64,000 nt of DNA from Nocardia farcinica (GCF_001182745.1 NZ_LN868939.1:1-64000); one strand, 5' to 3'. Numbered from the stretch's first letter, positions 53,901 through 63,515 are shown. The notes: generated by a model not told the origin, from the letters alone. Translations and numbers: made by a program.

Positions 53901-55811
53901 GCTGAAGTTATCGCGCAGCTTCAGGCTGCCGGGGCGAAGGTCACGGAGGTCACGGGCAAGCCGGGAGTTTTCTCGGTGGAGGCACCGGACATTCCGAACG
54001 TCATTGCCGAAATCGACAAGCTGATTGCGAAGCAAATTCCCGACAAGGTGGTCCGGGTCCGGGTTCAAAACGAAGTCGGCAACGAGGCATTTCTACAAAT
54101 CCCGGAAGCCGCTCGTCCACGTCCGCTACCCGCACGTGCGGGTGGCGGGACGATTCCCGGATTTGCTACGGGCGGGACCATCCAAGGCCCGGGTACCGGT
54201 ACGTCGGACAACATCCTAGGTATTGATCCGACGACGGGAAGGCCCACCGCCTGGGTATCGCCGGGTGAAGAGGTCGTTAAGGAGAAGTCCGCCCGGAAGT
54301 GGCGCGGACTGCTGAAGATGATCAACCGGGATGCCCCGGAGCTGCAACAACTACAACAACTTCCGATGTACGCCGCAGGCGGAAGTGTCCCTTACGGCGT
54401 GCAAAAGGCAGTCGAAGCCGCAAGGTCTGTCGAAGGCAACAAATACGTGTGGGGCGGGACCGGGCCGACCAACTTCGATTGCTCTGGATTCGTCGGCTGG
54501 CTTCAGCAAATTCTCATGGGCATCGAAGGCTCTACCAAGAGGCTCTATACCACGTACAGCCTATTGGACGGCAGCACAGCCGGACTGGAGCCGGGCCTAG
54601 GCCCCTCTGGGACATACTTCCGTGTTGGTGTCTCGCAAGAGCACATGGCCGCGACACTGGCCGGGCAGCCGGTCGAATCCGGTGGGGCGCATGGCACTTC
54701 GGGAATCGGTGGTAGTCGTGCTGGCGCGACGGATTCACAGTTTCCGTTCAAGTTCCACCTGCCTAACAGCCTGATCAAGGGCTACCTAGAGGGTGGTGGA
54801 GGCATCAGTGGCGGGACGCTCATCGAGTGGACCGCCGAGGATGAGCGGGAACTAGAGCGGCTCCATATCGCTGTCCAGAAGGCGAAGGAACGTCGCGATG
54901 AGGTCTACGCCGACGCGGAATCGTCTCCGTCTGATCGTCGCCTAGCGGACCTGGACGTTGCCGACGCCGAAGACAAGGTGATCGAGAAGCAGCGGCAGAA
55001 GGACCGTCAAGGGCAGATCGACGGCGGCGAACGGATCGCGCCTGAAGCGCCTGAGCTGAGCCGGATGTACTCCGAGGAGGAAGCCGACCGGATCAGCAAG
55101 CTAGCCGCTGTCCAGGCGGCGCGAGAGCGCCGGAACGAGGTCTACGACGACCCCACGTCGACCGCCATCGACAAGGCCCAGGCGGACGCGGAGTACTCCC
55201 GTGCGATCCAAGAGGCTCAGGCCCCGGATGAGGACGAGAAGACCCCGGCCCAGACCGTCCGGGACATCTTCACTAATGCAGCTTCCAATGCTGCCGGTGC
55301 CGCGTTCGACGCGTTCAAAGAGCAGTTGCCGGACAAGGTATCGGGCTCGCACTGGTGGGACGTGGCCGATCAAGTCGTCGCGCTCGCCAATGAGGACGAC
55401 GACGAGGACGACGCGAGGAGCGTCACCGGCTCTACGCACTTCAATCCGGCCGAAGTTCTTCAACAATTGGGATTCATCCCCGGCCCCGATGGTGAGGCCC
55501 CGGACTGGGTGAAGAAGGCCCGCGCCAAGGCACCGAAGGTGTTCGATAACGGCGGCTGGCTGGAGCCCGGAGAGATGGGCATCAACCTTTCCTCCAGGCC
55601 AGAGCCGATTTTCTCCAGCCCCGAGCAACTTCGCCAGTTCGCCGGGTCGACCCTGGACGCTCCAGCGTCCCAGGGCATCAGCCGCGAGGAATTCGAACGC
55701 GCACTACTCGCCCGACCGAACGTGACCGTGAATACGGATCGCGTGAGCGAAGGCATCCGAAAGGTGCGTTCGGAGAACTCCCGCGCGGTTCGCACCTATA
55801 TGCGGAGGTAA
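50928..55811 (+). CDS. Tape measure protein with NlpC/P60 domain
   Basis: 1627 residues from GTG 50928. N-terminal region with TMP core (AIDDAKGKLAGLGHTAEGVATIMESAM), hydrophobic stretches about 450-640, long helical region, then an NlpC/P60 peptidase at about 1155-1260: YVWGGTGPTNFDCSGFVGWL with catalytic Cys near 1185 and SQEHMA (His near 1237). The C-terminal part is charged. It sets tail length; the peptidase likely opens the cell wall at infection. Confidence 0.93.
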   Translation: MTTQGAEIATAYVSLVVESSKVPGQVQQSLSGLEPQATRTGEGMGSRLAAGLGSTLKTAATGVGLVAGALVGTALSKGFQRMVAIDDAKGKLAGLGHTAEGVATIMESAMAAVRGTAFGMGEAATIAASAVAAGVKPGEELTRYLKLTADAATIAGASLGEMGFILNKVTTSGKAYTDDLNMLANRGIPIFQWLQEEYGKSAEELSEMVKSGKVDAETFRKVIEENIGGAALESGKTLRGGWKNFQAALGRIGEAVLAPFLPMTKEALKLFTGWADKVTPIAKRVATSVATNLTEMGQAFQTHGKSITGAASNWEKFGVRARQTVDGIRGVFSILKDGKYLGEGMTFGFEEDSKPVEYLFRIREAVISLWNAIRSKDLSGVRDFFDALRGGKVDGSGYTEVKGIGETLAETFKKLGDAAQTVGRSLASILGDAGVVGSVVLEHFARTLALVADNTWLVAAGLTAYAAAMTTAKAVHVGFEAMTAFRNLLSPATIAAQAALSRALVMHNAAIRAYLASIGQEVPVTQGAIRSRLASARAFAQNAYNANLATNALTRWAGQAAAAATSTNALTGALYRSSAAAMAAAGRLQAYATAGLATVGRGLSSVVNMLGGPWAIALAGAFAGYMVYQGHTSKTQKVQDAFTQSVVASEKAQRKLQSALNETGGKLDAKAIQEAGNLVQARISAIQKIADEGHSAWESFKNEFSTNAWMRLGAPAPPIDNSGYAQTQRAIEQNNTLLDVLNQQKLDVDDLGKVVAEGGDAYNQFINALNSAGDSGQRVAQIFQDTRSDIVSMLDAARNSTPGLGSLTEAVETLSSSSAEADDRVSALKKALDALSGKPVELEDAMQSYNDAIRDVIGSTSDKWDTSKGFGAELIDAATGGVNTLTENGSKLRDVLKELRDETAQVAASGGDMGPVFERNAQVLRDLGSAVGLTEEQIVQLAESVGYMPDQITTLVNLRGASDVTQKLTVMRALMDANREGVTIDTKLTGSAEVIAQLQAAGAKVTEVTGKPGVFSVEAPDIPNVIAEIDKLIAKQIPDKVVRVRVQNEVGNEAFLQIPEAARPRPLPARAGGGTIPGFATGGTIQGPGTGTSDNILGIDPTTGRPTAWVSPGEEVVKEKSARKWRGLLKMINRDAPELQQLQQLPMYAAGGSVPYGVQKAVEAARSVEGNKYVWGGTGPTNFDCSGFVGWLQQILMGIEGSTKRLYTTYSLLDGSTAGLEPGLGPSGTYFRVGVSQEHMAATLAGQPVESGGAHGTSGIGGSRAGATDSQFPFKFHLPNSLIKGYLEGGGGISGGTLIEWTAEDERELERLHIAVQKAKERRDEVYADAESSPSDRRLADLDVADAEDKVIEKQRQKDRQGQIDGGERIAPEAPELSRMYSEEEADRISKLAAVQAARERRNEVYDDPTSTAIDKAQADAEYSRAIQEAQAPDEDEKTPAQTVRDIFTNAASNAAGAAFDAFKEQLPDKVSGSHWWDVADQVVALANEDDDEDDARSVTGSTHFNPAEVLQQLGFIPGPDGEAPDWVKKARAKAPKVFDNGGWLEPGEMGINLSSRPEPIFSSPEQLRQFAGSTLDAPASQGISREEFERALLARPNVTVNTDRVSEGIRKVRSENSRAVRTYMRR

Positions 55812-55814
55812 TTT

Positions 55815-56747
55815 TTGGATACAGGACTCAATTTCGAAATTGAGTCTTGGCGCGGAAACGACTTCTTCCCGATCTACGGGGAGAACGCCGGGTCCCGGGG
55901 CGTGATCCTGGGACCCGGCCCGCAAGGTCTGATGGACGAGCCCGTCGAGACGATTTGGAACGCTACCGCGTATCAGATCGGCTCTACTCCCGGTGGCTAC
56001 CGTGTCGAAAAGCGCGACATCACCCTGCCCCTGGAATTCGTCCGAACCGACGACGAGACGTTTCAGCGCAACGACTCAGAATTTCGCAAGGCTTTCCGGC
56101 CAGACAAGGACTCCAAGCTCTGGTGCCGCACCGACGAGTGGGGTAGCCGATGGCTTGATCTACGGCTCACCAGCGAGCCCGAATATGTCCTAGACCTTGA
56201 CCCTTTCAAGCGGCAGTACGTTCACGCGGATTATTTCCTGACAGCGGGATTCCCCCGCTGGCGACAACCAGACGTCACCGCAAAGTGGATCAACCCGACC
56301 GATACCACTAACGGCACATGGTCGTATGGCACGGTCACGGTGTCGAATCCCACCGACACAGAAATGTGGTTGGTGTGGGTTGTACAGGCGTACCCGGGTG
56401 CGGTCTACGAGCTACCGGACTTCTCTTTCGGAGACGACAGGTACGAGCGTCCCGACGCGGACGCTCAGCGCAAGATCAAGCTTCCCGCACTCATCGCGGG
56501 CGAGCACCTGCGGGTCAACACCGATGAGCAACAAGACCAAGTGGTCTCGAATATCGACACCCAGGTCTACCAGCGCATGAAGGGCGTGCGATTCCTATAC
56601 CCGATTCCTCCCTATCTGGGGACTCGGAATCACCCGACCGTGAAAAAGCCGGTCGTGCTGCCGGTCGGGGTCAAGGGTGCGCCCGCTGGCGTGGGTGTGC
56701 AAGTCCGTTGTCCGTTGAATTGGTCCCGCCCGTGGGGCCTTGATTAG
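55815..56747 (+). CDS. Distal tail protein
   Basis: 310 residues from TTG 55815. FEIESWRGNDFFPIYGENAGSRG and DLRLTSEPEYVLDLDPFKRQYVHADYFLTAGFPRW suit the Dit-like/minor tail proteins that follow the tape measure and join tube to tip. Confidence 0.8.
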   Translation: MDTGLNFEIESWRGNDFFPIYGENAGSRGVILGPGPQGLMDEPVETIWNATAYQIGSTPGGYRVEKRDITLPLEFVRTDDETFQRNDSEFRKAFRPDKDSKLWCRTDEWGSRWLDLRLTSEPEYVLDLDPFKRQYVHADYFLTAGFPRWRQPDVTAKWINPTDTTNGTWSYGTVTVSNPTDTEMWLVWVVQAYPGAVYELPDFSFGDDRYERPDADAQRKIKLPALIAGEHLRVNTDEQQDQVVSNIDTQVYQRMKGVRFLYPIPPYLGTRNHPTVKKPVVLPVGVKGAPAGVGVQVRCPLNWSRPWGLD

Positions 56748-56755
56748 AGGTTTCT

Positions 56756-58423
56756 ATGACGGCTCCAGTCGAGACAATCGACTTTGACGCCGTATTCGAA
56801 GAGATTACCGAACGTCTCAAGAGGGACGCCGAGAGGCGGCTACGGCCGCCCCTGGTGCGTCTCTGGGATGGTGATTGGAATCTTCGCGGATACGTCAAGC
56901 AAGAATACGAGGCTAGTTTTCAGTGGCTACTCAATGAAACCGGTACTGCGGTTATCGAGATGCCGCTGGATTACTACCTGTCCCGCTGGCTGGTCGACAT
57001 TGACGAGCGGCAGACCACGAACGTCCACATTACGTGTGACAAGGAAGGCGCTCGTTGGTCCGGCAGCATTGACGAGCTGAAGATTATCAAGGACTCGGAA
57101 GGTAAGCGGTATGTCCGCGCCACCTTCAAACACGATTACGAGCACCTGAAGCACATCCTCGTCTATTCGAATCCGTTCCTACCCCCCGAGGTGCAGTTTC
57201 CAAAGCTTTGGATTCTGTTCGGAAAAGCTCGGTGGGCGCTAAAGACCACCCTATTTGTAAATCTACTACGCCTAGAGTCTTCCCTCTGGACGCTACCGGA
57301 CAATCCAATGGACCCGTCGAAGTGGTTCAATTTGGATCAGACCACATGGACCCAGGTTGTCAAACCGGACCTGACGCCGGATAACACAATCGGTGCCTTG
57401 GTTCACGGCCGATTCAAGTACATGCACGACGTGTCGAAGAAAGTGGCCGAGGATGCTCAGCTCACCTGGGAATGCCGTAGGTGGTTGGAAGGTGATGAGC
57501 CGCCTTGGCCGGGCGCGAACGTGCGTCACGGCTGCCTCGTGTGGGACCTCATCGACAATTCCGGGTTCGCCACGGGGACGAGCTTCGGCGGTGACATTTT
57601 CGGCGGCCTCACGCACGCCGTAACGGACTTTTTCGTCTCGTCTGGGGACAACTACTTGTCCGACGTGCGTAGGACGCTTCCAGACCCGAATATGCCGCCG
57701 GAGTACTTCCAGCCGGGCTACAAGGGCACGCTGCCGGAAGTCCCTGGCGTCATCTTCTACGAGTCCACCAAGGGTGGAGGGGTAGAAACCTCCGAATTCA
57801 GCTGGAGGCCCGCGACGGATGTCGGGGTCGTCTCCGGTGGTAAATCCATGCCCGGCGTGAATGAAATGATCAGTATAGCCGTGCAGGCTGTATTTGATCT
57901 GACGGCCGCGATACCAGGAGTTCCGCCCCTTGGCGGAATCGCTGACACGGCACTGAAGCCTATCTATAGTGACGTTTTTCTGGCCTTCGGCAAGTGGAAA
58001 GACCCAGCACGGGCACAACGGCTCTCTACCCAGGGATTCCACTACTTCGAGAAATTCGCGGATGGTGGGGACAGGGCGTACACAATCGCGTGGCTTCTCG
58101 CCATGCGAGCGGGCCTCTGGGAAACCCGGGAAACGACATCCCACAAGATCACCGTACAAGACGGTGCCAGTGGCTACTTCGTCGGCCAGAAGGGCTACGG
58201 CCATTTCTTCATCGGTGACCGTATCGGCTCCACCGTACAGGGAATGGCACCGGGCCGAATCTTCGTGGATCGCGTATCCGAGCTGACGCTTTCCTGGTCT
58301 CGTACCGAGTCCCCTCACTGGGACATCATCGTCGGCGCTCGCGAGCCCGAGGACCCGGTGGTCAAGGCGTGGGAGAAGTTCGAGGAAATTCTAAGCATTC
58401 TTCACGATTTGGGAGTCATCTAA
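56756..58423 (+). CDS. Tail protein, ReqiPepy6 Gp37-like
   Basis: 555 residues from ATG 56756. RLRPPLVRLWDGDWNLRGYV, IEMPLDYYLSRWLVDIDER and EHLKHILVYSNPFLPPEVQFPK match my memory of the siphovirus ReqiPepy6 Gp37-like family. It is a tail-tip baseplate-like protein. Confidence 0.82.
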   Translation: MTAPVETIDFDAVFEEITERLKRDAERRLRPPLVRLWDGDWNLRGYVKQEYEASFQWLLNETGTAVIEMPLDYYLSRWLVDIDERQTTNVHITCDKEGARWSGSIDELKIIKDSEGKRYVRATFKHDYEHLKHILVYSNPFLPPEVQFPKLWILFGKARWALKTTLFVNLLRLESSLWTLPDNPMDPSKWFNLDQTTWTQVVKPDLTPDNTIGALVHGRFKYMHDVSKKVAEDAQLTWECRRWLEGDEPPWPGANVRHGCLVWDLIDNSGFATGTSFGGDIFGGLTHAVTDFFVSSGDNYLSDVRRTLPDPNMPPEYFQPGYKGTLPEVPGVIFYESTKGGGVETSEFSWRPATDVGVVSGGKSMPGVNEMISIAVQAVFDLTAAIPGVPPLGGIADTALKPIYSDVFLAFGKWKDPARAQRLSTQGFHYFEKFADGGDRAYTIAWLLAMRAGLWETRETTSHKITVQDGASGYFVGQKGYGHFFIGDRIGSTVQGMAPGRIFVDRVSELTLSWSRTESPHWDIIVGAREPEDPVVKAWEKFEEILSILHDLGVI

Positions 58424-58990
58424 GTGGCAAGACCTACGTACGAGAATTGCCAACCGGCCGAAGGCGAAGAGCCGAATCCCCGACGTATTTTCCGGTGGGC
58501 TCTCGCTGTACTGCCGTTCGTCGGCTCCACTCCGCTACTCGTCCAGGACGAGGCACAGGAACAATGGTCGCAGCTTCTCTGGGACCTGGGTTTCCGGCAC
58601 CACCCGGAGTTGCAGACCAAGAAGGTTCGAACTCCGTGGCGCGGCCAACAAACGTACCTGAACGGTGCGGCAGAGATCGTGGATGTCGACGCCGAGGAAC
58701 CGGACCCTATGACGATCCCGGACCCGCTGGCGTACACGCCGCATGAGCAGGCCGTAATGGCCGAAAGGCTGTATCACGCGGGAATGCTCGGTGACCGGGT
58801 ACCGAAGTGGGACCCGGACGCTACGGCCTCTGAATCGAACGGAGAGCCGTTCAATCCGTCCGACCATAGTGTCAGTACGGTCAACGGATATCTAATGGCC
58901 TGTAGCCCTGCTGAAGCCCGCCGCGTGATCGCGGCGGAAATGGTCGGCAAGAAGCGCGACGGAATCCTTCGGAAGAACCGAGGAATCTAG
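58424..58990 (+). CDS. Minor tail protein
   Basis: 188 residues from GTG 58424, next to the Gp37-like gene. FRWALAVLPFVGSTPLLVQDEAQEQWSQLLWDLGF, then HPELQTKKVRTPWRGQQTYLNGAAEIVDVD; common in the tail block of Rhodococcus and Streptomyces phages. Exact role unknown. Confidence 0.6.
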   Translation: MARPTYENCQPAEGEEPNPRRIFRWALAVLPFVGSTPLLVQDEAQEQWSQLLWDLGFRHHPELQTKKVRTPWRGQQTYLNGAAEIVDVDAEEPDPMTIPDPLAYTPHEQAVMAERLYHAGMLGDRVPKWDPDATASESNGEPFNPSDHSVSTVNGYLMACSPAEARRVIAAEMVGKKRDGILRKNRGI

Positions 58991-58996
58991 AAACGA

Positions 58997-59023
58997 AAAA
59001 CCCCGGACCGAAGTCCGGGGGAT
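58997..59023 (+). terminator. Terminator before the lysin gene
   Basis: AACCCCGGACcgaaGTCCGGGG-type stem with A-rich flank. Separates tail genes from the lysis genes, which start at 59055. Confidence 0.7.
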
Positions 59024-59054
59024 TCCTCGATATTTCTCAAAAGATCGAGGACAG

Positions 59055-60335
59055 ATGAGCAAGAAAGATGAGTACGCCCTAGCCATCCTGGCCGAAGGGC
59101 GTCGGCGGGGCATCACGCCCCGAGGAATCGTGATCGCGTTCGCGACGGTGTACGTGGAGTGCGATTTCATCATGTACGCCAACGAGAAGGTCCCTGAGTC
59201 CCTACGCCTACCACACGAACGTGTGGGACGAGATGGCTTCTCGGTGGGCCTGTTCCAACAGCAGATCGTTCGCGGCGCGGGCGGGGCTTATTGGTGGGCC
59301 GACTGCGCAACATGCATGGACCCGACGCTCAGCGCGGGTTTGTTCTTCGAGCGGCTGGCCCGTCTTGATTACAACTCCAACGAGCATTCCCCGGGCTGGT
59401 ACGCCCAGGCAGTCCAGCGGTCCGCATACCCACACCGCTACGACGAGCGGATGAAAGACGCGCAAGCCCTTTACGACCGCCTAGCGGGCTTTGTGCCCGC
59501 CGAAAAAAGGTTGCCTATGTCCAAGCCTGCATTTACCGAAATCGACCGAATGACGGGCGGAGGGCGGAGTAATCGCACCCGCCCACCGGTCAACTTCCTT
59601 CTTCACACCGAGGAAGGAAACTCGAGTGCTGAAGCGCTCGCCCGATACTGTGATGGAAGCAACGGAGTCTCATACCACTACACGGTCCGCGACGGCATTG
59701 TGTGTGACGTAGTGGATACCGACTACGCGTCGTGGTCCGTCTTGGATGCGAACGCGTACACCATCAATCTGTGTTTTGCCGGGTCGCGTGCAAGCTGGTC
59801 GCGTGCTGAATGGCTCATGCGGGAACGCGATATCGAGATTGCCGCGTACCTAGCCGTCCAAGATTGCCGGAAATACGGCATCCCAACAGACGTTATCGCG
59901 CCGCCCTATAGGCGAGCGCCGGGCATTTCCGATCACCGATACGTGACCCGGGTTCTAGGTATCGGGACCCATACAGACGTAGGCGACGGATTCCCCTGGG
60001 ACGTTTTCACCACCTACGTGAACAAGTACGCCGGTACTGGCGAAAGTGAGGATGAATTGAGCTGGGGCGAAATTATCGAAAACAAGGAGGGCCAGAAGGT
60101 CAGCCGTGAGGACATGATTAAGTGGATTGACTTCCGCTTGGTTCGTATGGAACGAATGCTTATGGCTGCCCTGGATCAACTCAGCGGTGCTGGCGTCGCA
60201 GAGGCCATTCGAGACGGTAAGGCTGCGAAGTTCGACGGATTCGCACAAGGCGGAAATCGGTCTGCCTACGACCTCCAAGCGGCCATTGCCGCGAAGCTCG
60301 AAGTTCCCGGAACCAAGGATATGAAGGCGGCCTAG
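59055..60335 (+). CDS. lysA: Endolysin (lysin A), complete
   Basis: 426 residues from ATG 59055. N-terminal domain (about 1-145) resembles a lysozyme/transglycosylase fold: FATVYVECDFIMYAN (possible catalytic Glu), GFSVGLFQQQ and YAQAVQRSAYP. Central amidase domain (about 160-325) with HTEEG, YHYTVRDG and THTDVGDGFPW. C-terminal region (about 330-426) is helical and may bind the wall. It cleaves peptidoglycan after the holin opens the membrane. An internal ATG (59517) with AAAAAAGG may give a 272-residue amidase. Confidence 0.92.
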   Translation: MSKKDEYALAILAEGRRRGITPRGIVIAFATVYVECDFIMYANEKVPESLRLPHERVGRDGFSVGLFQQQIVRGAGGAYWWADCATCMDPTLSAGLFFERLARLDYNSNEHSPGWYAQAVQRSAYPHRYDERMKDAQALYDRLAGFVPAEKRLPMSKPAFTEIDRMTGGGRSNRTRPPVNFLLHTEEGNSSAEALARYCDGSNGVSYHYTVRDGIVCDVVDTDYASWSVLDANAYTINLCFAGSRASWSRAEWLMRERDIEIAAYLAVQDCRKYGIPTDVIAPPYRRAPGISDHRYVTRVLGIGTHTDVGDGFPWDVFTTYVNKYAGTGESEDELSWGEIIENKEGQKVSREDMIKWIDFRLVRMERMLMAALDQLSGAGVAEAIRDGKAAKFDGFAQGGNRSAYDLQAAIAAKLEVPGTKDMKAA

Positions 60336-60601
60336 TGATGTACGAGAAGAATTCGGCTATCCGCCTGGTGATCTACAGCGTCGCTGGTGTTGCGTGTGGT
60401 GTGCTTATGCTCCTGGGCGTCATTACCGCCGACCAGTCCGACACCATCATGAACGCGGTCGGACCTGCTATCGGCACTCTGATTGCCATGCTGGCCGCTT
60501 TCAACGTGAACCGGTCGGATAGTGCCGACAACGCCCCTGCCGCCTCCCCGGCGGAGGATGGTCCGGGCGCTACGGTCGGCGCTTTCCAAATTCGGGAGTG
60601 A
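60335..60601 (+). CDS. Holin, second copy
   Basis: Same gene as 849-1115; two transmembrane helices, directly after the complete lysin. Confidence 0.8.
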   Translation: MMYEKNSAIRLVIYSVAGVACGVLMLLGVITADQSDTIMNAVGPAIGTLIAMLAAFNVNRSDSADNAPAASPAEDGPGATVGAFQIRE

Positions 60602-60604
60602 CGT

Positions 60605-60934
60605 TTGATCGACATTCCCGCTGGCGCTCCTGGCTGGCTGGCCGCGCTGATGATCGTTGCCTACGTCGTATCGCAATGGCTTCAGACGCGCGGCCTCCGG
60701 GCCTCCCAGGAAGAGCAGAAGCAGACAATCACCGAAGTTCACGAGCAGGTAGCGAATACGCACGACACAAATCTTCGGGACGACCTGGACGCGATTCGAG
60801 ATGAGTTCCGGGATTTCCGGGATGAGCATCGAGACTTCCGAGACGAGTACCGCAAGGACATGGCGAGTATTCGCGAGCACCTTCGAGACACGCACGGTCG
60901 TCTACGAGAGTTGGAACGACCGAAGGGGATCTAG
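60605..60934 (+). CDS. Membrane-anchored coiled-coil protein, second copy
   Basis: Same gene as 1119-1448. Confidence 0.6.
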   Translation: MIDIPAGAPGWLAALMIVAYVVSQWLQTRGLRASQEEQKQTITEVHEQVANTHDTNLRDDLDAIRDEFRDFRDEHRDFRDEYRKDMASIREHLRDTHGRLRELERPKGI

Positions 60935-61630
60935 GTGAGTTACCCCGTAGGCCCTAAGCCCGATGGCGCGTGGCAATTGGGGGACAGTGGCCGGTACGGC
61001 CAAGGGATCGAAGAGGATGCCGTACTGGGCATCGTCACCAACGGTGCCAAGACAAAGGCGATCAAGGCCCAAGACGAGCACCGGACCAATGTCCGGGAAC
61101 GTATTGACAATACGTATTCCATCGCACAGGCGGCTTCCGGGGCCGCCGGACAGGCCGTTACCGAAGCTCAGGCAGCGGTCAACGCTGCCGCTGCGGCTGA
61201 AGCTACCGCCGCCACCGCCTACAACGCAGCCTCATACTGGGAAGCTGAATTCGTTGCGGCATCTGCCGCCGTAGTGCTGGGCGAGAATGAGCTACTGATC
61301 GGCCTCTGTCAGAACGTACCCGCTGGACTGAAGCGGAAAGTGACAGATATTCACGTCGCCTTGCTGTCGCAGCCGAACGGTATGACGTTCGAGCTGAAGA
61401 AGTGGAATGCTGCCGGAACCGTTAATTCCGTGGTCGAGACGTACACGCTGACTGCGAATCAAACCCGCGCGAACTGGCAGATTCTCGGTGGACACGAAGT
61501 GTCCAACCGCGAGCGACTATACGTAAACGTCACTTCGGTTACCGGTTCTGTCGCTCCGGTAGTCCTGCAAATTCTGGTCTTCGGCGTCCTGTACGACCCG
61601 AATATCCAAGAGCCTTCAGAGGTGGCATGA
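60935..61630 (+). CDS. Minor tail protein, second copy
   Basis: Same gene as 1449-2144. Confidence 0.5.
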   Translation: MSYPVGPKPDGAWQLGDSGRYGQGIEEDAVLGIVTNGAKTKAIKAQDEHRTNVRERIDNTYSIAQAASGAAGQAVTEAQAAVNAAAAAEATAATAYNAASYWEAEFVAASAAVVLGENELLIGLCQNVPAGLKRKVTDIHVALLSQPNGMTFELKKWNAAGTVNSVVETYTLTANQTRANWQILGGHEVSNRERLYVNVTSVTGSVAPVVLQILVFGVLYDPNIQEPSEVA

Positions 61631-61926
61631 AAGAGTTTGAAATCATCTCCAACGGCGGAGTGATGGCGGACCATATCCGCATCCCTCCCCAGTTCGAGCC
61701 GATCATCAATGATCTTTTCGATGGGCGAGTGTTCGACATGGACACTGCCGCCGTCGTCATCCCGTGCATTGATGACGCAAAGGCGAAACTACAAGCCGAC
61801 CCGGACCGCTACCGGCAGCACCTAGAGGGCCTAGGGCTCCGGCAGGTGCGTCAGATGCTCGACAGCATGAGGGACATCCTCGTGACGTTCCCGGATGCCA
61901 CGGTCAGCGGACTAGTGGAGCCGTGA
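61627..61926 (+). CDS. Hypothetical tail-block protein, second copy
   Basis: Same gene as 2141-2440. Confidence 0.5.
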   Translation: MKEFEIISNGGVMADHIRIPPQFEPIINDLFDGRVFDMDTAAVVIPCIDDAKAKLQADPDRYRQHLEGLGLRQVRQMLDSMRDILVTFPDATVSGLVEP

Positions 61927-61927
61927 C

Positions 61928-63160
61928 GTGTTTCTTCTAAGGCGCAACCTGCCCCTAGCGTGGGCAGGTTGGCGGGACGAGTTCGACTATCTACCAGGGC
62001 CGTTGCAGCGGCCCTGGGTCCACCTGGGCGATGGAGCAAGCGCTTTCACCGGTAGCTCTCTACTCGTCAACGGCAACTTTCTCACCGTCAACGGCGGAGG
62101 CCCGTCGTACCAGTGGCAGCCCTTCACCCCGAATTGGGGCCTGGACTTTGAAATCTATTGGCCCGTAGAGGGGCTGGCCTCTCAGGGCTTCTCAACGTAC
62201 TTCACCGATTCATGGTCGCGGATCGGCGCGTCCTTTCAGAACGTGGTCGGCGTTCGGTTGATGTACGCGCCTGCCGCTGGCGGTAATCAAGTGATGGTCA
62301 GCCACTTCCAAAACGTCATGTCCTGGGATGGTGACGCCGCGACATGGGCGTCCCCGGTGCCGTTCGGTGGCAGTGGGAACGTCTGGCTGCGGGTGTGGTG
62401 CGAGCGGGACGAGTGGGTTCGGATTTGGGTAAACGGGACCTATGTCGGGTCCTGCATGATCAAGCCATCGTTCAAACTAGGGCCTGATCGTCGCTGTGTC
62501 CGATTCCTGAATACCGCGCTGGCAAACGCACAGATGCTCTGGTTGGACCACTACGACCGGCCGTCTTCGATCCCGCCGAAACAGGTGTGGTCGGAAGTCT
62601 TCTACGACGACTTCAACCGGCCCGATGGTGAGGCCGGGAACGGCTGGACTCAGATAGGCCAGAATGCGGCGCTCCGAAGCGGAGAGTGGTCGACCATCGG
62701 AACTACAGACGGTTCCCGAGGACTCATCCGCGATACCGGGATCACGTCGGGAATGGTCCGTGTGGAAGCCACAGCGGGAACCTTCAGCGCCCCGAAGACC
62801 GGTGCGGATTCGTCTCTCATCCTGTGCTCTAACGCGGCTGGCACGGAAGGTCTATCCGCGAACATCTTCGCCGGTTCCCTCTACATTGCTCGCTACTCCG
62901 GATCGCTCACCAACCCGTCCATGATCGACTTTGATCAGCTCACCAGCGGAGTATCGGTCAGCCCAGGGGACAAGGTGGCGTTCTGTGTCTATCAGGGTAT
63001 TGCATGGATCGAAATTAACGGCACTCCACGTTTGTACACAGGCAACGCCCATCGAGTAATACCCCCGACCAATACGTTCGCGGGTCTGCGCGTCAGCCGA
63101 GCGTCATTCGCGGACTCGAATTCTTGGAACGATGTCCGAATTTTCTCGGGTATCGGATAA
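61928..63160 (+). CDS. Lectin/LamG-like tail protein, second copy
   Basis: Same gene as 2442-3674. Confidence 0.55.
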   Translation: MFLLRRNLPLAWAGWRDEFDYLPGPLQRPWVHLGDGASAFTGSSLLVNGNFLTVNGGGPSYQWQPFTPNWGLDFEIYWPVEGLASQGFSTYFTDSWSRIGASFQNVVGVRLMYAPAAGGNQVMVSHFQNVMSWDGDAATWASPVPFGGSGNVWLRVWCERDEWVRIWVNGTYVGSCMIKPSFKLGPDRRCVRFLNTALANAQMLWLDHYDRPSSIPPKQVWSEVFYDDFNRPDGEAGNGWTQIGQNAALRSGEWSTIGTTDGSRGLIRDTGITSGMVRVEATAGTFSAPKTGADSSLILCSNAAGTEGLSANIFAGSLYIARYSGSLTNPSMIDFDQLTSGVSVSPGDKVAFCVYQGIAWIEINGTPRLYTGNAHRVIPPTNTFAGLRVSRASFADSNSWNDVRIFSGIG

Positions 63161-63173
63161 GGAAGGGGCTTCA

Positions 63174-63515
63174 ATGGCTGGACGTAAGATCAAAGCCGAA
63201 AAACTGTATCTGATCGTCAATGACGATTTCGAGATCGTCTATACGTGGAAGGTGAACGGCGTTCCCGCGCCGTATCCTACCGGCCACGAACTGTATTACC
63301 AGTTCCAGAACGGCACGGATGGCGATTGGTCCGGGGGGACCAAGTGGCCGTTCACCATCACCGGGAGCACGGCGTATTGCCGTGTCGAGTCCGAAGCGGC
63401 GCGAGCCGCCATCGAGGACCGGACGCCGTATCAACTGATATTCAAGCACACGGATGAAACCCCGTCCCTCGACCGGGTGCTGCTACAAGGAAAAGTCGAA
63501 TGGGTGGTGCCGTAG
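63174..63515 (+). CDS. Small tail-associated protein, second copy
   Basis: Same gene as 3688-4029. Confidence 0.5.
   Translation: MAGRKIKAEKLYLIVNDDFEIVYTWKVNGVPAPYPTGHELYYQFQNGTDGDWSGGTKWPFTITGSTAYCRVESEAARAAIEDRTPYQLIFKHTDETPSLDRVLLQGKVEWVVP

Noticed and set aside
57293..58318. A 341-codon minus-strand frame inside the Gp37-like tail gene
   Set aside because: Shadow of the plus-strand gene, no motif and wrong composition.
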